From positions 18,605,816-18,669,815 of the forward strand of contig CM020619.1 of the NCBI GenBank assembly GCA_009829735.1: DNA of 64,000 nt, read 5' to 3'. The DNA is from Pyropia yezoensis (lineage: Eukaryota; Rhodophyta; Bangiophyceae; Bangiales; Bangiaceae). Within the stretch, counting starts at the first letter, position 1. Each line of letters begins with the position of its first letter. Shown here piece after piece: positions 55,513-63,614 of the stretch. The notes beneath the pieces are model-generated. The model was not told where the DNA came from. It did no database searches and saw nothing but the letters and a program-made list of their open reading frames with translations. The translations under genes were made by a program, and so were the position numbers.

Positions 55513-57456
55513 ATGGCGACCCCGGGAGTGGAGACGGACTCTCTAGATGAGCGTACGGAGGACACCACCTACGGTGCAGCACCCGCCGGGACTTCCGGCG
55601 GGGGCTCCGCGATCGCTCCGGGGGATGGGACTCCCGCGTCACCCGGCTTTGGGTTGACGGCGGGGTCTCCCCCGGAGGCGGGACAAGTTGTCCCGCGTGA
55701 GGCCTTGGGGCGGTGGTTTTACCCCGCTTGGCCTCTCTATGAGGAGGGGCTGACTGTTTTTCGCTGTGGCCGACTTGGCGCAGCGATGGGCCGGGTATGG
55801 GACCGCCTACGGGAGAAGTATCCCCGTAGGGTCGGGTTCCCTGCCGGCTTCAGGATGGACCAGTTTGCCTTCCTGGACGGTGAGGAGGTTGAGGACGTTC
55901 AGCGGGCCAAGGCCATGGTGGACCGCGGGGGAACTATCCCGGGTCCCGGCGACTTGCCGACCTTTACTTGGGACGCGGTGGCTGCTCGCCCCCCGTACCT
56001 TCACGAGGCCGATCCGCACACTCATCACTTTGATGTGCGGATGGAGAAAGACTTCCGGCGAGGTCCCTACTTGGTGACCTCGGCTCAACTTGAGTTTCCT
56101 CAACAGTCTGCTGCCAGTAAGGAGCAGTACTATCCGAAGATGCCCGAGTGGTGGCCTCAAGTTGAGGTCCCCTACGGGTTCCCGGCGTTGTTGCCACGGT
56201 TGCTTGACCACTTCGGCTCCGTCATGTTGACGGCTGCCCCTGATCACCTGGTGTGGGCCATGTTGGCCACCCAGTGGCTCCTCGAGGTCATGTCGACCTG
56301 GGTGTCCTGTGTTCAGCGGCGGGGGATGCTCTGGCATCTCCCCCTCCGGCTCATCCAAGGTTTGGAACAGCTCACCCCTCAGCTAGTTGCTGAGGGGTGC
56401 TCATCAGGACAACTCACTCTACTTGAGGAGATGCTCCGGCTCCATAAGTTTATCGAGTGGGAGAGCATTGAGCACAAGTTGCGCCGCCCCACTCGTGGGC
56501 CCAAGGACGATGGCGCACTTCGCCAGTTCGTGTGGGTCGCTCGTGAACTTCAAGACGGCCGTGTGGTCCTACGAGAGGGGTTGGGCATCGGGGACTACCC
56601 GTATGCCCCGGGGGTGGATCGCCACACTGCACCACCCCCGGACAAGCCCATAGTTATCGCTGTGCCCTCATATGATGACCATATGACTCAACCTACTGCG
56701 GGGTCCCCAAGTCGGGGTCGCAGTTACACCCGGGTACCGCCACCTCGGCGTGCCCCTCCGCTTCCTCCTGTTCCTTTCCAGCCTCACGGGAACATCCCGA
56801 TCAGCGTGGCCGTGGAGTCATCCACCCCGGTGTCCCCCAACTTGGGGGCCACCCTCCTGACGGTATACCCCAAGTTGGTGTTACCGCCCACGCCTCTAAC
56901 CTCAGAGATGATGATCACCACGTTGGTGCGCACCATTTCCTGGTTGGCCGCGTCGACCGCAACCCTCCAAAGTTCCGAGACTCCTCAACTTGAGGAGCGC
57001 GTTCGTACTGCAGTGGCGACCGCGAGTTGCGAGTCGGTGGCGGAGTTTATGACAGCCGAGTTGGCTCGCATTGGGGCTATTATGCCCCAGCCAGCCCCAC
57101 TTGGGCGTGGCAAACGTCGCGCGAGCCGGGCATACTCGCCTCCTCGCCGTCGACGCCGACACTCGCGGCGCTCTCCCTCCGTGTCGGAAGACGAGTTGTC
57201 TTACTCCGTCTCGGAGTCCTCTACCCCGTCGGAGACGGAGTCTGTCCAGCGTCTGCGTCGCAAACTTGCGCGCAAGACCAGGCAGAAGAGTAGCCACGGT
57301 CGGCGCCACTTGCGCGACCGTGAAGGGCGCGACGGTTCCGACTTGGAGCCGCCGCCCCCTCCAACGAGTGGAGACCGTTATCGGCGTGGGTCTCGCCGCT
57401 CGCCTCCACGTGAGGGCGAGGGCCGTGGAGTGGGAGAGTCTATCATGCGTGCCTAG
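55513..57456 (+). CDS. Opposite-strand ORF of E2 (647 aa, unknown)
   Basis: Read against gag-pol, between the PPT and the pol stop. I choose ATG at 55513 (MATPGVETDSLDERTED; context gccATGG); the open frame extends to 55342 without protein character. Residues 1-55 are low-complexity; about 60-370 is a folded-looking domain rich in Trp and aromatics (RWFYPAWPLYEEGLTVFRCG, FTWDAVAARPPYLHEADPHT, MLATQWLLEVMSTWVSCVQR). A Pro-rich linker follows, then a helical part (TTLVRTISWLAASTATL) and an Arg/Ser-rich C-terminus (RRRRRHSRRSPSVSED) resembling nuclear RS regions. No family recognised. A remnant of the same ORF sits at the same place in E1. Its 3' end is 111 bp from the pol stop, so the transcripts would converge. 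An envelope or RNA-regulatory role is possible; no signal peptide or membrane segment is seen. Confidence 0.75.
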   Translation: MATPGVETDSLDERTEDTTYGAAPAGTSGGGSAIAPGDGTPASPGFGLTAGSPPEAGQVVPREALGRWFYPAWPLYEEGLTVFRCGRLGAAMGRVWDRLREKYPRRVGFPAGFRMDQFAFLDGEEVEDVQRAKAMVDRGGTIPGPGDLPTFTWDAVAARPPYLHEADPHTHHFDVRMEKDFRRGPYLVTSAQLEFPQQSAASKEQYYPKMPEWWPQVEVPYGFPALLPRLLDHFGSVMLTAAPDHLVWAMLATQWLLEVMSTWVSCVQRRGMLWHLPLRLIQGLEQLTPQLVAEGCSSGQLTLLEEMLRLHKFIEWESIEHKLRRPTRGPKDDGALRQFVWVARELQDGRVVLREGLGIGDYPYAPGVDRHTAPPPDKPIVIAVPSYDDHMTQPTAGSPSRGRSYTRVPPPRRAPPLPPVPFQPHGNIPISVAVESSTPVSPNLGATLLTVYPKLVLPPTPLTSEMMITTLVRTISWLAASTATLQSSETPQLEERVRTAVATASCESVAEFMTAELARIGAIMPQPAPLGRGKRRASRAYSPPRRRRRHSRRSPSVSEDELSYSVSESSTPSETESVQRLRRKLARKTRQKSSHGRRHLRDREGRDGSDLEPPPPPTSGDRYRRGSRRSPPREGEGRGVGESIMRA

Positions 57457-57567
57457 TTGGCAGCTGCCTTTGTTGTGAGAGTGTGAGGGTTAGGGCTGTA
57501 GTTAAAAGCCACTCTGCGTACCACTTCGACTTGAAGCACTCTCTTGGCACTGTTGCTCGGCCTTCCC

Positions 57568-60468
57568 TCACGTTGAGGGAGGGCTGTTAGGGTCTATCTC
57601 ATTCCGGGCACAGTACGCCCGGACCTTCTCAGCGGGAAGGTCCTCCACATACTCCCACGTATCATCCTTGGCTTTGTAGCCAAACCAACGCACCCTCAAC
57701 ATGAGGCGGTTAGTATCCTCATCCCATCCGTGGTCGATGAACTTATCGAACACGTACTCCTGCGGGCCCTGTTTGGCCGCAGGCAGTGAGGGGAGGCGCC
57801 ACGCTTCCAAAGCACGCGCCCAAGCTGGGTCGCCTGCAGGCGGCGGTGCAACTTTGACCACGTCCTGTCCGTTCACTGTGCGGACCCCATCGTCACTTTC
57901 GATGGTGAAGCGCCGCCCATCAGTACGAAGGACCTGGTACGGCCCCTTCGTCTGGAATACCCACTTACCCCCAGTTGGGGTGTGCGAGTGTACCAGCACC
58001 CAGTCACCCTGCTCGGGGACGTGCTTAGCATTGCGCACCTTTTTGTCAAAGGTACGCTTGTAGCGCTTTTGTGCTTTGTCCATCTCAGCCCTGACTTTAG
58101 GGATGAGGTTTTCAAGCCTAGCAGCGAACTCCGCCTTACTCTCAGTAGGAGTAGGCGTACTGCCACCATCCTCCCTAGTTGGGAGCGACCGCCGCACGGC
58201 AATAGACCGCACACGACGGGGGGTCACAAAAGCGAGGGGTACTTCCCCTGTAGATGAGTGAACCTGCGAATTGTAGGCAGTAGTAAGGATAGAAATGTAT
58301 TGGTCCCACGTCTTCACGTGCTCACTCACATAGTGGCGCAGCTGCCTAACAATAGTTTTGTTGAAGCGCTCCACCCGCCCATTAGTTTGTGGGTGGTAGG
58401 GGGTGGCATAGTTTGCCTTAACCCCCAACATATCCAGCACTCCCTGAAACAGTACAGACGCAAATTGCGGTCCATTGTCCGATAGTGTGCTATCTGGGAT
58501 GCCATACGCGGCAACCAAGTGATCTAGGAAGGCTGTCACGACCGACATGGCCGTGATCTCTGCCAGTGGGATCGCTCGCGTAAGTTTCGTGAAGCGGTCA
58601 CAGATGACCAGGAGGTACTGGTTGCCCTCCTCGGTCACTGGCAGTGGCCCAAGGATGTCCATCGCCAACGCGGCAAAGGGCTCCTTGGCCGGGAACAATA
58701 GCATAGCCGTAGTAGGCCGCCGTTCCATCAGACGGTTCTGTGCACAACTTGTGCAGGCAGCCACCCAACTGTAGATGTCCACCACCATGGACGGCCAGTA
58801 GTACCTGGTCTTCAGGGTATGGTACAGTTTACTAGACCCCAGGTGTCCACCCGTGGGAGCGTTGTGCTCCCTCTCAAGGATACTGTCCTTGAGGGATGCG
58901 GGGACGACAAGTTGTTCAGTCCCTTGGAATACCCCCCTCCTCATGAGGAGGCCATCGTCTCCCAGAAAGAAACGCGTCTCTACCACTGTATCCAGTGTAT
59001 CCCTCTGCGACTTGCAGAAGGGATCCTCGGCCTGGGCCTTCACCACCTCGTCCAGGGACAGGGGCAAATACTTCTTGTTCCCTGGCGCCTCGGGGTTCAA
59101 CGCCTGACCCGAGCGCGTGACTACCCCCACGATGGGGATGTCCTCATCGACTGGGTTAGTGTCCAGCCCCTCGGTGGGTACCCGAGAGAGGCCGTCGGCA
59201 AGGGCATGTTGCCGGCCAGGTCGGTACTCAATGTCAAAGTTGAAGGGTGCCAGTCGCACCCTCCACCGATTGAGACTAGTGTTCGTACAGTCCGTCTTAA
59301 AGATGAACTGCAACGCGCGGTGGTCACAGCGGATGAGGAACTTCTCACCCTCTAGGTAGTGACGAAGTGACGTCACCGCCCACACCACTGCGAGTCCTTC
59401 CAACTCGGTGACTCCGTGGTTCTTCTCGGCCGAGTTCAGCCCCTTACTGAAGTATCCCACCGGCAAGTACTCCTTGTCCGGCTGCTGCTGAAGCAACACA
59501 CAACCAAGTTGGTCGTAGCTAGCGTCCACATCCAGGATGTAGTGGCCTCCCAACCTGGGAATAGCCAAGATGGGGGGCTTCAGCAGAAGGTCCCGAAGAG
59601 TCTCAAAGGATTCCTGCTCCACCCGACTTGGGGGAGGCAGGTTCTTCGGTAGCGTTGAGCTCACTAGCTCATTCAACGGCTTCGCCACCTTGGCGAAGCC
59701 CTTGGTGAAACGTCGGTACACGTTACACATCCCGAGGAAGCTCCTCATCTGGGTCTGGGTCCGGGGGTACTGAGCCTTACGAATAGCCCTCAAGTTCTTC
59801 TCGTTAACACTGAGACGCCCCGGACGGACAACATGTCCCAAGTACTCCACCTCTTGAGTGAAGAGGTGGCACTTACTCGCCTTCAGTGACACACCGGCGT
59901 CAGCAAGTAGCTTGAACACCTGGCCAAGATGGCCAGTGTGTTCCTCCGGACTTCGGGAGAACACAATGATATCGTCTAGGTACACAAGACAGATCTGCCA
60001 CCGTACTCCGGCCAGAATCATGTCCATAGCGCGCTGGAAAGTTGCCGGCGCGTTACACAGACCAAACGGTAGGCGCTTGCACTGGTAGGTACCACAGTGA
60101 CAGGTAAAGGTAGTTTTATGCCTGTCCTCCGGGGCAATGGGAATTTGCCAGTACCCCGCGTTACAGTCCAGGGTAGAGAACACGTTTGCCTCCCCCAGAG
60201 AGTCCAGACAGTCGTCCATCCTAGGTAGGGGATAACTGTCCTTCACCGTGCTCTCGTTGAGCTTACGGTAGTCGATACAAAACCGGGGGGTCCCATCAAC
60301 TTTGGGGACGATAACCACCGGACTCGCCCACTCGGCGTTGCTGGCCTCGATCACATCGAGGGCCTCCATGCGAGCAACTTGCTCCTTAACGAGGGCCCTT
60401 GAACGAGGTCCTCCCCTATACGGTTGTTGGCGTATAGGGGGTGCACCGGGCTTCAACTCGATCCGGTG
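57568..60468 (-). CDS. Pol of E2: RT, RNase H, integrase, chromodomain
   Basis: About 966 aa open in the same frame as the protease, from which a single TAA (60469-60471) separates it; there is no ATG near the start. RT about residues 40-230 with FSTLDCNAGYWQIPI, LPFGLCNAPATFQRAM and YLDD near residue 160. RNase H about 305-425 with DVDASYDQLG, TELEGLAVVWA, DHRALQ, ADGLSR. HHCC zinc module about 530-575 (HLGSSKLYH, CTSCAQNR). Integrase core with Asp in AMDILGPLP and SDNGPQF, and Glu in HPQTNGRVERFN (about 595-695). Chromodomain about 903-955 (VRWFGYKAKDDTWEYVEDL). All catalytic residues are present, so the domains look functional apart from the upstream stop. Confidence 0.93.
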   Translation of the reverse strand, partial: HRIELKPGAPPIRQQPYRGGPRSRALVKEQVARMEALDVIEASNAEWASPVVIVPKVDGTPRFCIDYRKLNESTVKDSYPLPRMDDCLDSLGEANVFSTLDCNAGYWQIPIAPEDRHKTTFTCHCGTYQCKRLPFGLCNAPATFQRAMDMILAGVRWQICLVYLDDIIVFSRSPEEHTGHLGQVFKLLADAGVSLKASKCHLFTQEVEYLGHVVRPGRLSVNEKNLRAIRKAQYPRTQTQMRSFLGMCNVYRRFTKGFAKVAKPLNELVSSTLPKNLPPPSRVEQESFETLRDLLLKPPILAIPRLGGHYILDVDASYDQLGCVLLQQQPDKEYLPVGYFSKGLNSAEKNHGVTELEGLAVVWAVTSLRHYLEGEKFLIRCDHRALQFIFKTDCTNTSLNRWRVRLAPFNFDIEYRPGRQHALADGLSRVPTEGLDTNPVDEDIPIVGVVTRSGQALNPEAPGNKKYLPLSLDEVVKAQAEDPFCKSQRDTLDTVVETRFFLGDDGLLMRRGVFQGTEQLVVPASLKDSILEREHNAPTGGHLGSSKLYHTLKTRYYWPSMVVDIYSWVAACTSCAQNRLMERRPTTAMLLFPAKEPFAALAMDILGPLPVTEEGNQYLLVICDRFTKLTRAIPLAEITAMSVVTAFLDHLVAAYGIPDSTLSDNGPQFASVLFQGVLDMLGVKANYATPYHPQTNGRVERFNKTIVRQLRHYVSEHVKTWDQYISILTTAYNSQVHSSTGEVPLAFVTPRRVRSIAVRRSLPTREDGGSTPTPTESKAEFAARLENLIPKVRAEMDKAQKRYKRTFDKKVRNAKHVPEQGDWVLVHSHTPTGGKWVFQTKGPYQVLRTDGRRFTIESDDGVRTVNGQDVVKVAPPPAGDPAWARALEAWRLPSLPAAKQGPQEYVFDKFIDHGWDEDTNRLMLRVRWFGYKAKDDTWEYVEDLPAEKVRAYCARNEIDPNSPPST

Positions 60469-61551
60469 TTAGGTAGCTCTCATGAGTCCCAATTGACCAT
60501 CCCACAACTTGTGATATCGGTCCAAGAGGCGTTCAACTTGAACCCGCAACCTGGGGGGGACACCCTCCATGTTCATATGGGGTCGAGGAGAGGCGGCCGA
60601 CTTGGCTTGATGCTTCTCCTTTCCGGACTTCGGGTCGCTACTTGCGCCCGCGTTGAGGGTGACCGCTACTACCGGTCCCTCGTGTTGGTCGATATAGCCG
60701 AACTTGGCTCCCGACTTGAAGTACTTGGGCGACGAGCTCAGGTTCATCACCTGTATCCTCCACGGGACTCCGGCTTTGGAGTCCATCGTGCCAAGGGCAA
60801 CATGCACTTGGTGCTTGCGAGCAAGACGGGGGTAAGGGTGCACCAACCCGTTCCCCGAAAAATCAGTTACAACGTCAACGTGCGCCACCGAGTTGGGGGG
60901 CAACGTGACTTTACGGGCTAAACGCAGGGTAGCAGTAAACCCTTCCCTCACAGAGCAAACAGGCTTCGACTGTGAGACTGTCACAGGAGCCACAGACTTT
61001 CCCTTACCAAGGATGGGGATAGTCTCCCTATTCATCAACTTGACCCAGTACTCAGGGCCACAAATCAAAGGCACTTGTGTAACAACATAAGGGGTACCCA
61101 GAAGCAGGGGTACCGATATATTCTCAACTACGCCATAGGTCACGTTGACCTCATGGGTCCCCAACCTAGTTGGTAGGGTCACGGCACCAACGATGGGAAG
61201 TACCCCACCATTGATGTCAATCATATGGTCAGCTTTGGACCTCCAGCGTTGGAGCTTCACCTCCTTCGGTAATAGCGACTTGCGTATCAAGGAGGCTCCT
61301 GACCCGGTATCAAGTACGATACGGGCACAACAGGCGCGGCCGGGGGCGAGTTGCACCCGTCCAGCCACCTGGAAGTTCTCACCCGTCAGCACCGCGATGA
61401 CCCGACGTGGGTTTACGTTCTTGGGGAGTCCTACCCGAGGTGGGCGGACTCCCTTAGGTCGCCGCAGTATCCGGCACGGTTGGTTCGTCCTCCTGGCCCA
61501 CTTGGCCGAGGCTGCCGTTGTGAGCTTCGGACGACCAGCCCCAACGGTCAT
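60469..61551 (-). CDS. Protease and linker of E2
   Basis: 360 aa. VLDTGSGASLIRK near residue 80 is the retropepsin active site. SVPLLLGTPYV near residue 150 fits the C-terminal protease strand. The remainder is a long linker ending LDRYHKLWDGQLGL, the usual sequence just before RT. The ATG (61549-61551) overlaps the TGA closing the extended gag frame as ATGA, one base back. The protease therefore lies in the -1 frame relative to gag, consistent with frameshifting or termination-reinitiation. The frame ends at the TAA before RT. Confidence 0.88.
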   Translation of the reverse strand: MTVGAGRPKLTTAASAKWARRTNQPCRILRRPKGVRPPRVGLPKNVNPRRVIAVLTGENFQVAGRVQLAPGRACCARIVLDTGSGASLIRKSLLPKEVKLQRWRSKADHMIDINGGVLPIVGAVTLPTRLGTHEVNVTYGVVENISVPLLLGTPYVVTQVPLICGPEYWVKLMNRETIPILGKGKSVAPVTVSQSKPVCSVREGFTATLRLARKVTLPPNSVAHVDVVTDFSGNGLVHPYPRLARKHQVHVALGTMDSKAGVPWRIQVMNLSSSPKYFKSGAKFGYIDQHEGPVVAVTLNAGASSDPKSGKEKHQAKSAASPRPHMNMEGVPPRLRVQVERLLDRYHKLWDGQLGLMRAT

Positions 61552-61706
61552 TCGTCTCCCGCCGACTTGGCGTCCGAATCTGAGGGCGGGGAGGAAGACG
61601 ACGAGTCCGAGGACGACGTGTCCGCCTCCTCCGCCGAGGGTGTGGCGACCGCAACGACCGGTCGAGACCCACCCTCGCGGCGTGAACGTACTTCGTTAGT
61701 AGCCGA

Positions 61707-63422
61707 CTACTTACTCGCATTCCTAACAAGTTGTTGGATGCGTTTACTCAACTTGGGGCAATCATATGCCCAGTGTCCATCGGAGTTGCAGTTCCAACAC
61801 CGATGGTCTGTTCCCGGAGGGGTCTTCCCAACTGGGGAAGACGAAGAGATACCCTGGGAAGTTCCCACGGCAGCTACCACCCTCTCCTTGCGGATTCGGC
61901 GTGCCTCTCTCAACTCTCTGGCCTGGCGCGCCTCTTCCCGTTCCTTGGCCAACTCGGCCTGACGCTCCTGGCGTTGTTCCTCCCGCAACTTGCGGTAGGC
62001 CTCGCCTCTGCGATAGGCGAACCTGGCCAACTCGGCCAGGGTCGCCCGGGCAGTGTTATGCTCCCGGGTCTCCATCCGGACTGACCAATGGAGTCCCTCC
62101 ACAAACCGACTCTTCACCACAGCTTGTGGATGAAGAAACCCACAAAGATTGTTGAGCTTACGGACTCGCTCCGCAAAGGACAACTCGTCCTCCGCCTCTT
62201 CCTGATGGGCTTGCGTAAACTCCTCGACTTCAGAAGCCAACGCTACATCATCAACCATGGCTCTCAACAACCAGTTAACGAGCTCCAAATAGGACGTCAC
62301 CTCCCCAGCGCCTCCACTTGAGGAGCTGGGCATGACGGACATAAGTTCTGTCCGTAGGTCGCCCTTCGTAAACTCCTGTAGCATGTAAAAAGCCATGCCT
62401 TCACTTATGGCATTGTCGTCACAGGCTTTTGTGAAGCGACGTAGGAACTCAAAGACACGGAGGGGGGGAGTTCCATCCCACTTCGCTTTGTGCCCAAAAG
62501 AATGAAGTGCATTCTTCTTGGCACGGCCCATGGCTCGGGCCTGGTCGGGACCATACGCCACCGACTTGTTGTGGAGGGCGTAGGTCTCACAGTCAAAGAT
62601 CCTCTGGTAGACCGGGTTGGCTACCTGGATCTTGGGCGGCACCTCACGTTGAGGGAACAGCCGCTGTGGCATTGGGGTAAGTTGACCCTCAGCGCCTGTA
62701 GTCTGGTACGGCGAGCTTGGTGTAGCCGCCGGCGTTTCCGAGGGAGACTCCCCCGGGAAGGGCGTACGCCCCACCGAGAATGGTGCGGCTCCCACGTTGG
62801 GAGTCACAGGGGTCCCCCCCTGTTCGGGGCGACCCGGAATAGGCGTCAGGAGAGATTCCCACTGCGCCTGCGGGCTCGAAAGCCCCAATCCGGTCTGGAC
62901 ATTAAGGCCATCTGGCAAACTCGCCACAATCTGATTCAGAATAGTATTCGTCATCGTGACCACCAGGTCCGGCAAAGTCTGCCGCAACACATTGGTCGCC
63001 TCCCGACGGACAGTTTCCGCGAGGAGTGGATTGACGACTCCAGTTGAGTCTCGGTCCGCCTCCGGGAGTCCACCTGAGGGGTAACCACGTTCCTCAGGGG
63101 TCTCAACCGGGGGCATGGGCGCGAGCCCATCGCCGATCAACGGAGGTCCGCCGTCCTCCGAAAGCCTAGTTGGCGACGGCTCCAAGCCGAAGTTGGCTCC
63201 AACCCGAGTGGAACCCGCGGGGACAGTCCTCACCCCTTGGGACGTTCCCGTTGAGTATACCACGCGGTGGCCAGACTTCGGCCCACCCACATCAGAAGTA
63301 TCACCCGAGTGAACTCCCGACTGAGTCGGGGTGGCCTGTTGCCCGCCCGCACTTCCAGTCCTGCTGGCTTGAGGGACCTCTAGTCCCCTCTGCGACCCCA
63401 GGTAAACCCACCTGTGTCTCAC
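61707..63422 (-). CDS. Gag of E2
   Basis: 571-aa open frame. Order: Pro/Ser/Thr-rich N-terminal half; capsid-like region (RVFEFLRRFTKACDDN, TSYLELVNWLLRAM, SFAERVRKLNNLCGFL); a long basic/acidic helical stretch; one CCHC zinc knuckle CWNCNSDGHWAYDC about residues 542-555. It ends at TAG (61707-61709). Beyond the TAG the same frame stays open for about 52 codons with an acidic Ser-rich tail like that of E1 gag, to TGA at 61548-61550. The frame opens with GTG; an ATG in good context at 63495 (MASSDPPSSGEYTGDA) lies in another frame and is probably the true start, implying a frameshift or sequencing error near 63370. Confidence 0.85.
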   Translation of the reverse strand: MRHRWVYLGSQRGLEVPQASRTGSAGGQQATPTQSGVHSGDTSDVGGPKSGHRVVYSTGTSQGVRTVPAGSTRVGANFGLEPSPTRLSEDGGPPLIGDGLAPMPPVETPEERGYPSGGLPEADRDSTGVVNPLLAETVRREATNVLRQTLPDLVVTMTNTILNQIVASLPDGLNVQTGLGLSSPQAQWESLLTPIPGRPEQGGTPVTPNVGAAPFSVGRTPFPGESPSETPAATPSSPYQTTGAEGQLTPMPQRLFPQREVPPKIQVANPVYQRIFDCETYALHNKSVAYGPDQARAMGRAKKNALHSFGHKAKWDGTPPLRVFEFLRRFTKACDDNAISEGMAFYMLQEFTKGDLRTELMSVMPSSSSGGAGEVTSYLELVNWLLRAMVDDVALASEVEEFTQAHQEEAEDELSFAERVRKLNNLCGFLHPQAVVKSRFVEGLHWSVRMETREHNTARATLAELARFAYRRGEAYRKLREEQRQERQAELAKEREEARQARELREARRIRKERVVAAVGTSQGISSSSPVGKTPPGTDHRCWNCNSDGHWAYDCPKLSKRIQQLVRNASK

Positions 63423-63594
63423 CAGTATTCAAAGGCACTGAAGTACGTGCGTCACCCGTGTACTCCCCGGACGACGGGGGGTCCGAGCTAGCCATGTTGG
63501 CTGACGATCCGTACGACACGGTCCAAGTCCACCGTTCCTCTGAGACAGAGGGCCCCATACACCCGGGTGCACCCGGAGGTAAGGTTTACCTCTG

Positions 63595-63612
63595 TCCCCT
63601 GCTGCTCCACCA
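63595..63612 (-). promoter_or_regulatory. Primer binding site of E2
   Basis: tggtggagcagcagggga on the element strand, two bases after the LTR end; identical to that of E3. Its complement reads as a tRNA 3' end (CCA, A73, then acceptor strand CTGCTCC and C61 in the right place), but it is not the initiator-Met type. The tRNA identity is not known to me. Confidence 0.75.
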
Positions 63613-63614
63613 AA

